The notes beneath the pieces were generated by a model that saw only the letters and a list, made by a program, of their open reading frames with translations, was not told the origin of the DNA and did not search any database. 64,000 bases of DNA from Bryopsis sp. KO-2023 (lineage: Eukaryota; Chlorophyta; Ulvophyceae; Bryopsidales; Bryopsidaceae). Made by a program: the position numbers and the translations under genes. Below are positions 41,704 to 52,917 of this stretch, in pieces (the first letter of the stretch is position 1; each line of letters opens with the position of its first letter). The DNA lies in the NCBI GenBank assembly GCA_030272585.1, contig BSYQ01000012.1, positions 806,001 to 870,000 on the forward strand. Reading direction: 5' to 3'.

Positions 41704-42456
41704 TTATAAAGTACTTACACTTTCGAACACATCTCCACCACCCGCCGCCGCCGCCGACACCAACGCCACCTCCGAGGAGATACATGGCGAGGTATGTGCT
41801 GACAAGCCCAGGGGTGATATTTGAAGGCTGGTCTTCCTCGCAAGGGAGAAGTCGATCGACTTCAGCAGAGTGCTTCTACAAGCCTTCAAAAAAAAAAAAA
41901 AACTGATTCAACAAACAGCAAGTCTATTATGCTGAGCAAACACCTTGACTAAACCGTTCGAATCTTTCAAAGACCGAAAACCAAATCAGCACAAACTCAC
42001 CTTGGTTTTTAGCAGCAGCAGCCCCTTCTCTCCTACCTACACCAGAAACACACAACAAACTTCAGCACCAGTTCAAAGACAGAACCAAATCATCAGAAAC
42101 TCACCTTGATCCTCAGCTCCATCTTCTTTTCTTCCAGCCTGCAACAAAACCACACAACACAACATCAGCACCAACTAAGACAAAACCAAACCCAGAACCA
42201 CTCACCTTAATTCTCAGCTCCAGCCGTAATGTTTTTCCCGCTGTTCAAGAATGGGCCCACATGATTCTCTTGAAAAGGAATAGACATTTTGTTGGTTGAA
42301 GATAAATTTTCTTCCGTATGTATCGTACCAGCATGCATGTTTTTGTACGAAGACAAGAAAAGAATTCCTTCGAAGGATCTGAAAAACGAAAACCAAAAAG
42401 GCAAGAAAGAGACATCCAACAGGAATTGCATAGAGAGGGAAAGCTATTGCAACCAC
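41704..42456 (-). pseudogene. Copy B of the small membrane/secreted protein gene, probably decayed
   Basis: The terminal exon homologue (41704-41889) encodes LGLSAHTSPCISSEVALVSAAAAGGGDVF, ending TAA. The exon 1 homologue (about 42210-42456) encodes KMSIPFQENHVGPF. The ATG used by copy A is missing, a roughly 10-bp length difference shifts the hydrophobic part, and the codon matching CAA in PGAEAQ is TAA. Only two micro-exon-like units remain: about 42001-42036, and about 42107-42140 of unusual length. A shorter alternative product from an inner ATG cannot be excluded. Confidence 0.55.
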
Positions 42457-44387
42457 CTTTCAGAAAAAAGCTTTTGTAAAATCAACAGCAGATTTGCTCG
42501 GTCTCCAGATTACACAATCAGCTTTTTTATTCCCCTCCTTTAAACCCCACTGACAGAACGATGTGCAATAACATAATAAAAAATAAAATGAACACTGTGA
42601 TGTCCTCGAAGGGACTGGATTTGTCCTTTTTTTAAGGGCACCACAAACACAAGCAAACACAACTTGAACGATATAACAGTCTTTTGCCTCGGAATGGGTG
42701 TATGGTGTGGATGCTGTTTTTGTTTTAAGATTTTCGGTTTGGAGTTCGAATCGTGGGTGGGGAAAGCTCGTGAAACAAAAACTTGTGGCCGATGGAATTG
42801 AGTCCTCCTTGTTCGAAGTAACAAAGTTTACAGCAAACGCCTGGTGGTGAAAGAAGAGGAGTTGATCCTCTGGGAAGGAACATCAATAACAACCAAACTT
42901 GTGTAACACGCACAGAAAATGCTTGAGAGGTAAATTATCTTCAAAAAAACAAACTTTTCGAATCAACGAATACCTCAGCACCCAAAACAAAACCACACCA
43001 GCCAAAACCACACAACGACCAAACCACAACCGAACCACAGCCTGGCATGAATGTGTGGAATGCATATTTGTGATCATGTTGAAGTGTTGTTTTCATTTCA
43101 TAAGGAACAGAATTTAGTCAGGCAAGATGTGACTTGCAAGGATATTTGTGGCTGCAGAGACATTTTAAAGAATCAGTTTGTTAGAACCAAGAATGTTTGT
43201 ATGGACACGGTGGCTATTTAGTTACCGGAGCAAAAATAAAATCAGTTGAATTCTTCGAATCTTGATTTTTTAAGCAACCGTTTTTTTTTTTTCCTCTGAC
43301 GATTGGCGATGGAGTGTTGATTGAAACTGTGTGTACTACTCGGTGTGCCAGTTGAATGCCGTTATGATCTAAATCTGCATCGTGGCGACGATTCCATTAC
43401 TGGCGGCGCGATTTGCATTCGCCGTTGTATCCGAAAGACCGCCATCATAAGCCCCCCCCCCCTCAAAAGTCGGAAGAAATCGAGGTCGTGGTGGTGAAAG
43501 ATGATGAAGCTTGGAGTATCGGAGTCATTCAACAGCTTGAAACAAATGAATGCTTGGGAAACGAAACGACGACCAGAAACGCATTGTACTTGGATTGTTG
43601 AAAGAAGAAGAACAATGAAACCTTTACTTGAGTGAACCACGACGGAACAAGCTTGTGAAAATCGCGCGTTTCAATATTTTTAAAGGATTTCAGGAACGAT
43701 AATTGATTCTCCTTCAAGGGGAACGTGGAGACGCGGAGAGAAGTTCTCTCCACGTTGAGACTATAAGACAGCAGAGGAATGCGCACAGGGATGCGGCCGG
43801 ACTTTCGACGTTGCGTGGATTTTGCGGTGACAAATGGAGCTTTTTGCTATCCGATCGACGGTTGCGGTCGCTGACGTAATGTGACTAATGTCCTCTGAGA
43901 ATCATCTCGCAAATTTACAGCCTTTAAATGATTAAAAGCGAAACTTCAATTCTGTCTTCTAAGGAAAAAGAAGAAGTTCCAAGTTGCTGGTGAAAAAATC
44001 ACCAAGCGCGTGTAATAAATTTCACTTGGATTGTGAGAAGGCCGAAAAGAACACGTTACCGAGGTGGAACATGGACCTGGCCTATACGACCAAATCAACC
44101 TTAGTTGATTAATTCCTAATATTGAACCCACGTGGGTTCAGTGCACTGGATTTTCTCTATCACAATGTGAGTAGGTTGATTTTATTTTATTTTTCCACAA
44201 TGTATGCAGGTTGATCTGATTTAAATCATGTAGTCCATGCGATTTGATGCTCGTTTGCAAGACTTTCTTTCTGGGATCTTCGGGGGAAGGAGTTGTGATT
44301 TCTTGATTATGGTGGTGGGGTTGAGGACAATCATTTGGACACTTATAATCCACCCCAGTCCAAAAACAATACTGGTAAATACCAGTA
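42457..44387. other. 5' region of copy B; no resolved exons
   Basis: Parallels 35286-36800. It includes the conserved hairpin 43722-43756. A perfect palindrome (AATACTGGTA, AA, TACCAGTATT) ends at the insertion point near 44389. Confidence 0.4.
43722..43756. repeat. Hairpin conserved in both duplicated blocks (B copy)
   Basis: Identical in its arms to 36150-36184. It has been kept while surrounding sequence diverged. Confidence 0.75.
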
Positions 44388-45690
44388 TTGTCCGAGTTAC
44401 CAGGTTACTAGCGCTAGTTCTGAACTACTAGCGCTAGTAACAATGTTCAACCCCCTCCACTTTCTCTTTCAAACTTCATATTTTTTCCCAAAATTTTGCA
44501 GAGACCTTTTTTATGACTTGAATGTATTGGGAAATAAAAATGAGATCAAAATTCAAACATTAGATCCTAATGCACGCCTCCTATCTCCTTATTACGATTT
44601 TGTGTCGCAGAAACAGCGTTTGAAGTCTCTTCCATATTTTTCTTTCCACGACGCTTGGAATGTAGAGTTTGTACCTCATTTTTAGATCGTGGTTTCAAAA
44701 GACCAAAACACATAATGTGACAAAAAATCAAGTAAAAGAAAAGTTTTTCAAGGCTCCTAGTATCTCACTCATGTGGAGGTAATTTTAGCTTGCTGCAGAA
44801 TTGTCTTGTCTACAACATTATGGCCGGTAGCTGGAAAACTAGATTTTTCGAGCTCATGAGATGCATTGGAGATAAATCCACACCTATCAAGGATTCTCAA
44901 GAAAAAAATCCGGCCTCATTTGACGCAATTATCCTCTCGTAATGCTAATCCAAAGTTGATGCGTTTCTCACAGTTCATTTTATCCGAATCATGGGTGTGA
45001 CCTTATGTACGACCTAATTGTACAAAAACCATAAGATATCAACAAAAAACTTCGTAAAATGAAATTTTTATTAAAAAAGCATCTTAATCTCCAATTCGTT
45101 TCATATTTTGGAGGGGCTCTAACAAGTATAGGCTAGAAATCGTGGGCACATAATAAGCATTCATTCCCACCAAAATATATCACTTTGGAGGTAATATATC
45201 CCTCTCGAAACATTACACCGAAGATTATGAAGATTAGTCAACATTTATGTGTCCACATGTAGAATAAATTGTTCTAGCGGCAAGAAACGGCAAGAAACTG
45301 TCAAAATGCATCAAGTTTGCATTGACCTAATGGGACGCTTTTTACATCAAACGAGGCTGGCTTTTTTTTCTTAGAACCCTCAATAGGTGTGGATTTATCT
45401 CCAATGCATCCCATGAGGTCGAAAAATCTAGTTTTTCAGCTACCGGCCATAATGTTGTAGACAAGACAATTCAGCAGAAAAAGCTAAAAATGCACTAACA
45501 TTGGTGAGAAGCTAAGAGCCTCTCAACTATTTCTTTCCACTTCAGATTTTTTTATGCGATCTATAATTGTCTTGTAAACAATTGTTCAGGAAATGAGATC
45601 TAAAATCTTTTTGCCAATAACCGTGGAATGATGAACGTGGAAGCAATTTTCAGTACTAGCGCTAGTAGCGAAAACTGGTAACTCGGACAG
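44388..45690. mobile_element. 1.3-kb DNA element with terminal inverted repeats, TA target site
   Basis: The ends read TTGTCCGAGTTACCAG (left) and the complement of CTGTCCGAGTTACCAG (right), with TA on each side. Palindromic ACTAGCGCTAGT motifs lie just inside both ends. Block A (about 36770-36800) shows the unfilled site. A second inverted pair of about 150 bp lies inside (about 44785-44935 and 45340-45500). No transposase frame seen, so it is non-autonomous. Confidence 0.8.
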
Positions 45691-45825
45691 TATATTGGAT
45701 CGGGTGATGGGTAACTGGGTGAGGATGGGGACTCCCTTCTCAACCGATTGACGACCTGGAAAACCGACGAGAATGCCCAGACCCCATCAAGGGGGACATT
45801 TTTATTATTTGAATCATTTGGACAT

Positions 45826-45890
45826 GAGGCGCGTCAGCGATCAGTCCTGGTCAAGGAAGGCAGGCGCATACCGTTTGCAGCTGCCTACGT
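45826..45890 (+). pseudogene. Second orphan BTB-first-exon-like sequence
   Basis: GCGCGTCAGCGATCAGTCC... with AAGGCAGGCGCATACC matches 36885-36950 and the 5' flank of BTB gene 1. The ATG is absent here. It has no BTB domain downstream. Confidence 0.35.
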
Positions 45891-46495
45891 TTTTGTTTTT
45901 TACACTCAAAGGGAGCTTTTAATTTCTCCCTTGAGCTTGATGGTGGGAGCTTTTTGTTGCAAACTCGTTTTTGTGACGTACCCTTTTCTCTTTACACTGT
46001 TTTCTGGTGACTTCGGAATTCTACTGGAGATTGAATTACCAAGAAATATGGTCTCAAAGTTGCACTTTGACTGATTGCAAAGACTCCAACCAGCCAAAGG
46101 AATTTCTTCCCGCACCAAGCTGTCACCAGCCACATCACCAACCTCCATCCTTTTTCTCACACTAGCCCTCGATTCCATTAACACACCAAGTGTGGAGCGG
46201 CGGATTCTGGGAGGTCGCGTGTAAATTCATGCAGATGCATGGTGCCTGGCATGAACTTGACTATTGGTGCCAAAGCTGTATCATATGGTCTGGAGAATGG
46301 CATGATTTCGGTTCTGGTATTCGCAGCACAGCGGGTTCGAAAACATGGTCGGGCAAGAACTTCTGCTGGAACTACGCTGACGCCACCGCAGCATTTTAAA
46401 CGCTGAACTGGTCGGTGTCGCCTTGCTGTGCCACGGATCACGATATTGAAGAAAATGAATAAACATACAAAAGATCCCTTGCACCATATAAAAGT

Positions 46496-46566
46496 CACAA
46501 AGTCGAAAGAAGCACCACACACTTAGTGCAAAAGCTGAAATGAAAAGAAATCCAACACACACGATT
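46496..46566. repeat. Left arm of 71-bp inverted repeat flanking the ankyrin exons
   Basis: Near-perfect reverse complement of 47305-47375; the mismatches I see cluster around AAAGCTGAAATG against AAAGCCCAAATG. Confidence 0.9.
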
Positions 46567-46753
46567 AATCTGGTTAACCAGATTTAAATTATATGCTTAC
46601 GTATCGGCTCCATTGTTTGTTGCTGCACCTGCAAAGTTCTTGCCAACAAGCTTGCATTCAGAGCTGGTGACATTCAATAGATACCCTATCTTTCCACAAT
46701 GAATATCTGCAGCTGTGATCCTGATTTTTGGGGGTTGGCGTTTTATATTTCAG

Positions 46754-47298
46754 GGGCAAATGTGGATTTAGAAACAGACCGAGGAGCCACCCCTTTGATT
46801 GTTGCAGCGGAAAATGATAGATTGGAAGTGGCAGAGTTTCTCCTTGAATCAGGTGATCTTCTGTGAAAACTCCTAATGTCAATGCCAATTTTTGCATAAG
46901 TCTTCTGGAATGTTTTGAGTAGAGGCTTCGTGATTTGATCCACAGGTGCCATTGTGAATGCTCGTGATGATGATGGTGTAACGCCCTTGCACCTTGCTTC
47001 CTATCCTGGAAACCCAAAGTTGGTTCAATTGCTATTGGACAATGGAGCTGAAATAGATGCCCAAGATGATTTTGGGGAGACCCCGGTGTTTTGGGCAGCC
47101 TATTTTGGAAGTGCCGAAGCCATTGAAGTTTTGAAAAACTCGGGTGCAGATCTGAGTATCACAGACCAAGCTGGGGATACGATCGAAGATTTCATCTGTC
47201 GGTGTTTGGAGGTTACTGATCCTGATAAATTAGGTTGCAGGGCAGGAACATGCGGTGAAGGAGAGACAGAACGCCTCAAACAAATTCTGAAAGGTTGA
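46754..47298 (+). CDS. Ankyrin-repeat protein, 3' exons (5' end unresolved)
   Basis: Exons 46754-46852 and 46946-47298 join in phase and end with TGA. They encode three ankyrin repeats: ANVDLETDRGATPLIVAAEN, IVNARDDDGVTPLHLAS with LVQLLLDNGAEID, and AQDDFGETPVFWAAYFGSAE. A Cys-containing tail with a charged end (TERLKQILKG) follows. An upstream exon ending near 46665 (LANKLAFRA, GCTG before GTGACA) would fit the phase, but no start codon was found. Ankyrin repeats are generic protein-binding modules, so no specific role can be given. The exons lie within the inverted repeat 46496-46566/47305-47375, only 6 bp upstream of the right arm. Confidence 0.7.
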
Positions 47299-47304
47299 TG
47301 TCAC

Positions 47305-47375
47305 AATCGTGTGTGTTGGATTTCTTTTCATTTGGGCTTTTGCACTAAGTGTGTGGTGCTTCTTTCGACTTTGTG
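47305..47375. repeat. Right arm of 71-bp inverted repeat flanking the ankyrin exons
   Basis: See 46496-46566. Confidence 0.9.
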
Positions 47376-49647
47376 CGCCTTACCCTTTGAATTGAATGAG
47401 TTTCCAGTGATGTTTTTCAGGAATGGTTTCTGAGCATTCCGCAAATTTTGTACAGAAATGCATTTGCCATGTGGAGAATAGATCAATCAGTTTAACTTGC
47501 GGAGGTGTGAAATATACAACTTTTTAAGATCACCAGAGCCAGGTGGTCATCTGGATGTTTGGTGCAACTGAGGGGCTAAGAAAAGTCCGGCGGAAAAAAT
47601 ATTGTTTCAGAGTACTGTTGAATTCTTTTCTTTTCTTCGATTGGGGTATTTCCCCACCTCTAAATAACCACACACACATCTCAACATCCAGACTCTTCTT
47701 CCACTTTCAAGAACACAATTGTTTCCCTAGTGTCTCATGAGACAGTGCTTTGCCTGGAGCTGGAAAAAGAAAAAATGCCAAAACAAATCAATCGGGTGGC
47801 CAGACACCGTTTCTTTTTAGTTGCCTTGTAAGAAAATTTCGTGCAGTCTATGGACAAGATTCTCTCGCGATTCTGGCGCGCCAGTTGTCACGTGGCTTTC
47901 CTCCGAATATGGAGAGCTGGAATTTCCGAGAAAAGGAAAAGAAACAAGCGAGTAAGTTGCCAGCAAAGATGCCTCGGTCACGTTTGGTGTTCACCATCGA
48001 TAGGCAAATTCTTGTCTTGTCGTCCCAAAACGTTTTGCGTGTTTCACGAAATGTGCAGCGCACGAAACCACAAGATACAGAACTCGGATCGACCCAAACA
48101 CACAAATCGGCGAAATCGGATTACCTCACAGCTGGCGGCATGGATTCAACAGAATCAACGGCCGTGTCGGGGATAATTTTCTTTTGGCGTTTCGCTGGTA
48201 TGAGCAACATGATCCTGGCAATAACTTGACCCGAGCTGACAAAAATCCTTTCAAAACTTTTTTACTTTTTTTAAAAGTGGAATCCCCCTTTCTTGAAGGT
48301 CGATTGAGGGATGACGCAGGTGTTTGTTCGCCAGCCTTAGGTGCAGGCAAAGCAAGCCCTAGCCAGCTTAGGCTCCGCGAAACAAATCAATTTCCGTGAT
48401 ATCCACCGACAGACAGACGTACATGTGTGAGGGAACATCTGAAAGAAAACAAAGGAAGGAGGTAGCCACGGAGGTGATACCTCTTGCCTTTGTTTTTTTG
48501 CAGATGTTCCCTTTCTCAACGGGTTATCCACCATTGGTAGAAGGGCAATCCAACTCCCCCCACTGCATCGTTTCTGATATCAATATCAGAACAAGTGTGT
48601 GTTCTGTGCTCTGGGAGGAAGAAAGAAAACATTGTCTCAAATTTTAAGAGCCACCACCCAATTCCCAACTCAACAACTCTTATGCAATTTGTTGTTGTCC
48701 TGATGTTGCCAAGAATAATTTCCAGGTTTTCATTGATCCGAGCAATTGTTTTGCAACACAGCGACTTTCAAGCATACACAGGTCAACAGAATCTTTTTTA
48801 AAAAGCGTTTCCACATTTTCCTCCCTCCTCTTTGGTCTATATCGACGTGCACTTGTATTTTACAAAACCAACTGAAACGAATGAGCCCTATATCCCCTTT
48901 CTTCTTTAAAAACAAGCCCCTCCAACTTTCATATCATAATAAAAGGACTAAAATCAGCTTGGGACCTCCAAAAATTGTCGGTTGGCGGCAATTCCATGCA
49001 TCGTATTGTTTCTTTTCCTTTTTTTTTCCCAGACTTGCCCGCTCTTTTTCATTTCGTTCTGGCCATACTCACCTTCAACGACTGGCATTACAGAATTCGA
49101 AAAAAAGAAGAAAAAAAAAGTCAACGACAAGGAAAAAGAAATCAAATGAAAAATATGGAAGATCTATTAACTGTTCATTCAATTTAGGTTTTCCACCCTT
49201 CGGAAATTTTCTTATCTATGTTTTTGTTGGCTCCAACTTTTTTTACTTTCAAAGTAACTGGCATTTCTAAAGGAATTTCTTCCCGCACCAAGCTGTCACC
49301 AGCCACGTGATCAAATTCTTTTCTTGATTAAACTGATCCTTCCACATGATAAAAAGAAGAGAAACAACGAATAGGCTGGATGGCAGCAAGGGCTGGAATA
49401 CCCATACTGGGATACAACCATAACTTCCACAGTTAAACTCACAAAAACGTCCCCCCTATGCATTCATTTTAAATTGAACCGATCGTATCACAGAGACTAA
49501 AAACTCTTCAGGAAATGTCTTCCACCAAAGAACGGCGAAGAACACCTAACAAACAAACAAACATCAATTACATGAACACCTAAAATACTTTGTCAGGTTT
49601 TTTTTATGCATTCGAACAATCGGAAAACAGAAGCTCTTGCGCCGCTT
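47376..49647. other. Region without a supported gene; contains a foldback at 48431-48511
   Basis: A plus-strand frame at 47750-48229 is open for 159 codons but has no recognisable motif and an unlikely composition. GGAATTTCTTCCCGCACCAAG at 49271 repeats a block at about 46099. Confidence 0.4.
48431..48511. ncRNA. Possible structured RNA: 34-bp imperfect hairpin with 13-nt loop
   Basis: The arms 48431-48464 and 48478-48511 pair along 34 positions with about four or five mismatches. Size and shape are like a small-RNA precursor. This is a fold by eye; transcription is unknown, and it could be a foldback-element remnant. Confidence 0.4.
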
Positions 49648-50758
49648 TCAGCCTTGTCGAAGTATCTCGAAGGGACTACCGTTGGGGCATTCTTCAGCGA
49701 GGAATGTCGTTGCTCCGCACTGCTCTCCATAAACATAATCCGCCAAAGGGACGGTCATCTCCGGATCGAAAATCCCCATATTTTTCATCGCCGTGATCGT
49801 TTCGGGGTCGCATGCGCACATGGACTCTTGAAACTCTATCGCGCTCCAGCAACACAATCCGGAAGAATCGGGCTCCGGAATTTTGGCGAGCAGCTCGGGA
49901 GTGAATTTCTCCGGCGTGGCTCTGTGCACAGCGACACAACGTCAATATCCACACCGTGGAGGAAACACTCCAGAATGCCCCTTTTTGTTCAATATTCAAA
50001 ATACTCAAGGGAAAAGGAGCGCCTAGAGTAGCTTTGATGAACGGCCACTTAATCGAAACATTTTATGGATAAACCAGCCCTGATGCAGCAAGCGAATTCT
50101 TTTTCTCGTCGAAATAAACCCCACCGGAGAGGGGAGCACCAGGCGTGTCTGAATCTATTTTTTCCATTCTCGATATCGTTGTACCTCCCAGAACTTGGCG
50201 CCGATCTGGTTTCCGCACATTTGCGTTTTTCTGGAAGACATTCCAGTAGCCTGGTAGTATTCAACTAGTTGAATACAGTACTGTGCTGTATTGCCAGCGC
50301 CCATACACTTACCTTGGGTGCGTCAATGGAAATCCCAGGTCCACAGTGACGGGGAGGAACTGGGGAAGACACCCCACAAGAATCCCAATAGCTCCTCTGC
50401 TGCACACGGGCCTCAACCCACCGAATTGCGCGACCCCTCTGATAAAGCCGTTGGTCTGTCGAGTGTAGAGCCTGGCCATCTCCAGCTCGCTTTCAGATTC
50501 GAACATCGTCTCGTCGGGAGGTGGAACTTCACTATACATTCCCTCCTGGCCCTCTATTCTATAGTAAGTCTCGGCTGTGTCGTCGTTGGGCTCCCCGCCG
50601 CCTGAAAAGTTGTCCCGTAGTTCCCTCAAAGTTCCTTGAAAGAGCTGTCCCACACGGGTGCGAGCCCGAGATCTCGATAGGCCTTGTGCCTGCGCTATTT
50701 GTGTATGCAGGAACAGGCAGCACAACGAAACGATTGCAAGAGTGTCTAAAAGGCGCAT
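49648..50758 (-). CDS. Predicted secreted protein, family unknown, 2 exons
   Basis: Exons 50313-50758 and 49648-49921 join in phase to 239 residues. The ATG at 50758 was chosen over an upstream in-frame one because it starts a signal peptide (MRLLDTLAIVSLCCLFLHTQ, AQAQG). The mature protein has an acidic middle (PPPDETMFESESELEMARLY) and a C-terminal half with six Cys (GLCCWS, MCACD, EQCGATTF, EECPNG). No membrane segment or known domain seen. It is divergent from the secreted-protein gene at 51471, with 712 bp between starts. The intron (49922-50312) holds a beta-tubulin-like fragment. Confidence 0.75.
50185..50220 (-). pseudogene. Beta-tubulin N-terminal exon-like fragment in an intron
   Basis: The minus strand reads M-CGNQIGAKFWE and then a GTAC donor-like site. 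Beta-tubulins begin MREIVHIQ.GQCGNQIGAKFWEV. The match covers only about 11 residues. It may be a captured exon fragment or coincidence. Confidence 0.35.
50257..50276. repeat. Perfect 20-bp palindrome
   Basis: GTATTCAACT followed by its exact complement, next to the tubulin-like fragment. Confidence 0.8.
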
Positions 50759-51470
50759 GTTGCGGTGGGGTTGCCTGAAAATATCGCTTTGACGGGTAGA
50801 AACAGTGCGACGGTGGAGAGCGCCTCCATGGTGCGCTGTGGTGTTGTGACGAAGTTCCATCTGACAGCGAATACCAGTGTAAAATGCATGCATGCATCCA
50901 CAGGTACTCATTAACTTCATTGCCGTTTGTAACTTTTTCTAATTTTTCTGTGTCGGCCGCCCTAGCCTGGAAGGGGCAAAGATCTTTTGGTGGGGCCTGC
51001 CCCCCATGGCTCCCCCTGGCTACACCTATGTTGAAAACTGCTTTGTATTGCAGCTGGGATTGTTCTGATCCCAGTGTTGTGCTGATTGCACTGATTAGGA
51101 GAGATTAACACTTTTCAATTTCGGACCCACTCTTTTCCTTTTCCTTGGAAATATGACTTCTGAAAGGTGTCTTTTCACTGAAAGGAAAGAACACCTCCAC
51201 CAGCTCCAAATTCGTTGGAAGGGGATATCGCAAGTCAAAAACTGGGGCGCGATCAGGAGCGGATCGAGCTGTCGAAACGTAGGTATTCTTTTCGTGAGTC
51301 GTGAAACAGCGTAGGAAACTGAACCCTGGCGGCGGCTGTGTTTCGCAAATGCATTGCATCCGAACTGGGGTCAGCTAATATGTTCAGTTTTCGATAGATA
51401 AGGTATTGTATCGTTGCTGTCCTGCAGGGTGGCGGGATCGACTAAATATAGTCTCTAGGAAATCGACACG
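50759..51470. promoter_or_regulatory. Intergenic between divergent secreted-protein genes
   Basis: 712 bp that should hold both promoters. No supported gene; a minus-strand frame at 51105-51359 lacks features. Confidence 0.4.
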
Positions 51471-52917
51471 ATGCAGATTTTTCGATATCTGGCCATCGTT
51501 TTCGTATCGTGTTCGGTTTTCTGCGTGGCCCTATCTGTGGCGGAAACGAATCGCTTCACTTTCTGTAGCCGAATCCTGTCGGCGGACGAAAGAGCGGATG
51601 TAGTCGAGGATACCAAATCGCAAGGTTTTGGGGCCAGTGACGGCGATCCGATCGTGTGCAAAAGACAGGGGGGAACGGTGTCATTGAAGGATGGGCTGCA
51701 GGTATGCAACCACCCTCTTAAAAAAAAGAAAACCAGCAGCTATGTGAACATAAAAGGCCATTTGTGTAAATTTCTGATCCAAATGGATGCATCTCAGTAA
51801 AACTGACCGACGCATCACTCTGGGGGGTGGAAATTTCAAATTTGGAAGTGGAAAAAATGGTTTGAATGTAGAAAGAAAAGGGTTTCTGAAAGGCCTCAAC
51901 TCAGGGGGGTTGGCTGAATAAATCAAAACAAAAAAGGTATTGAGAATAGGTGCCTGTGTGTAGGCTTCCAGCTGCCAGGAATCTGTCGTCGATTTGACTG
52001 GATCAGATTCCTCTTTCGCTAGAAAACTCGAAGTTGGTGGGAAATCTGGGAACCTGCATGCATTCGGGACGGATGTGTCATACGATGGGGGTTAGTCATA
52101 AATTTATTGCTACTGAGTGGTGGACCTTTTTGAAAAGTTCCGAGGTTTTTCTTCTTGAAACTGAGAAAATTATATTTGTCGTCAAAATTAATTATTTGCA
52201 CTGTTTTTTTATTCTCCTAAAATATATATATATATATATCATTTTCTTTTTTTTCCCTCCAGATATGATTTTTTTAACTGCTGTTTGCACGGTTGTTTCT
52301 TTTATTCTGCTGAGAATAAACATTATTCTGCTGAAAATAAACAATCAATAACTGCATTTTATGGGAAACCAGAAACCAATGTGACTTTCTGAAAAATAGT
52401 TCACTTTAAAATTGAGTGGCATCAACTTTTGTTTCCCTAATCCCTATCATGGCCTCAGAAAAAAAAAACCCTAAAAATTCGCAAGACACAGAATACATTA
52501 AAAAAATATATATCTATTTTTTTACAAGTTTTTTTTTTTCCGGTGTCAGGCGTGGTGAAACGAACAGTATGTTTCAAACACAACGTCCCGATGGGTGGAA
52601 GCGACCTATCGGATGACTCACCCCGGTGCTTCAGGGGAAACAATCAACCCTTTCTGATGTTTGTCGCCAAAACTTGCCGTCCAAATTCCAAAAGCTGCAC
52701 CACCCACTGGCTCCTGGCCATAGATGGGAAATGCGACGGCAGCCCCGTTAATCAACTTTCATCTGTGAAAGAAACAAACGGTAGCAGTTTGGCCGGAGGG
52801 GTGGGGTCTAATCAAGCAGGGAGTGGCGATCAAACGAGAGGAAAACCACCACCCCCAGCAAGAGTGCCGGAGTTATCCAATGTTCCGCTGCCCCCGGTGT
52901 CTAGGGATGGAAAATAG
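51471..52917 (+). CDS. Predicted secreted protein with Gly/Pro-rich tail, 3 exons
   Basis: Family not recognised. Exons 51471-51701, 51964-52090 and 52550-52917 join in phase to 241 residues. Exon 2 is required: exon 1 joined directly to exon 3 runs into a stop. The signal peptide is MQIFRYLAIVFVSCSVFCVA. The mature part contains NRFTFCSRILSADERADVV, scattered Cys (IVCKRQ, SSCQES, TVCFKH, PRCFRG, TCRPNSKSC, GKCDGS), and a C-terminal low-complexity stretch (GGVGSNQAGSG, GKPPPPARVPE). No membrane segment after the signal. Stop is TAG. Confidence 0.78.

Larger units (their letters stand above)
41440..46020. repeat. Duplicated block B (partner: about 33955-37085)
   Basis: Matches block A in order, with the micro-exon array reduced to a few diverged units (around 41995-42240). 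It has one large insertion at 44388-45690 and several small gaps. See block A for landmarks. Confidence 0.8.

Noticed and set aside
47750-48229. 159-codon plus-strand frame as a gene
   Set aside because: No domain, no conserved neighbours, and random-looking composition.
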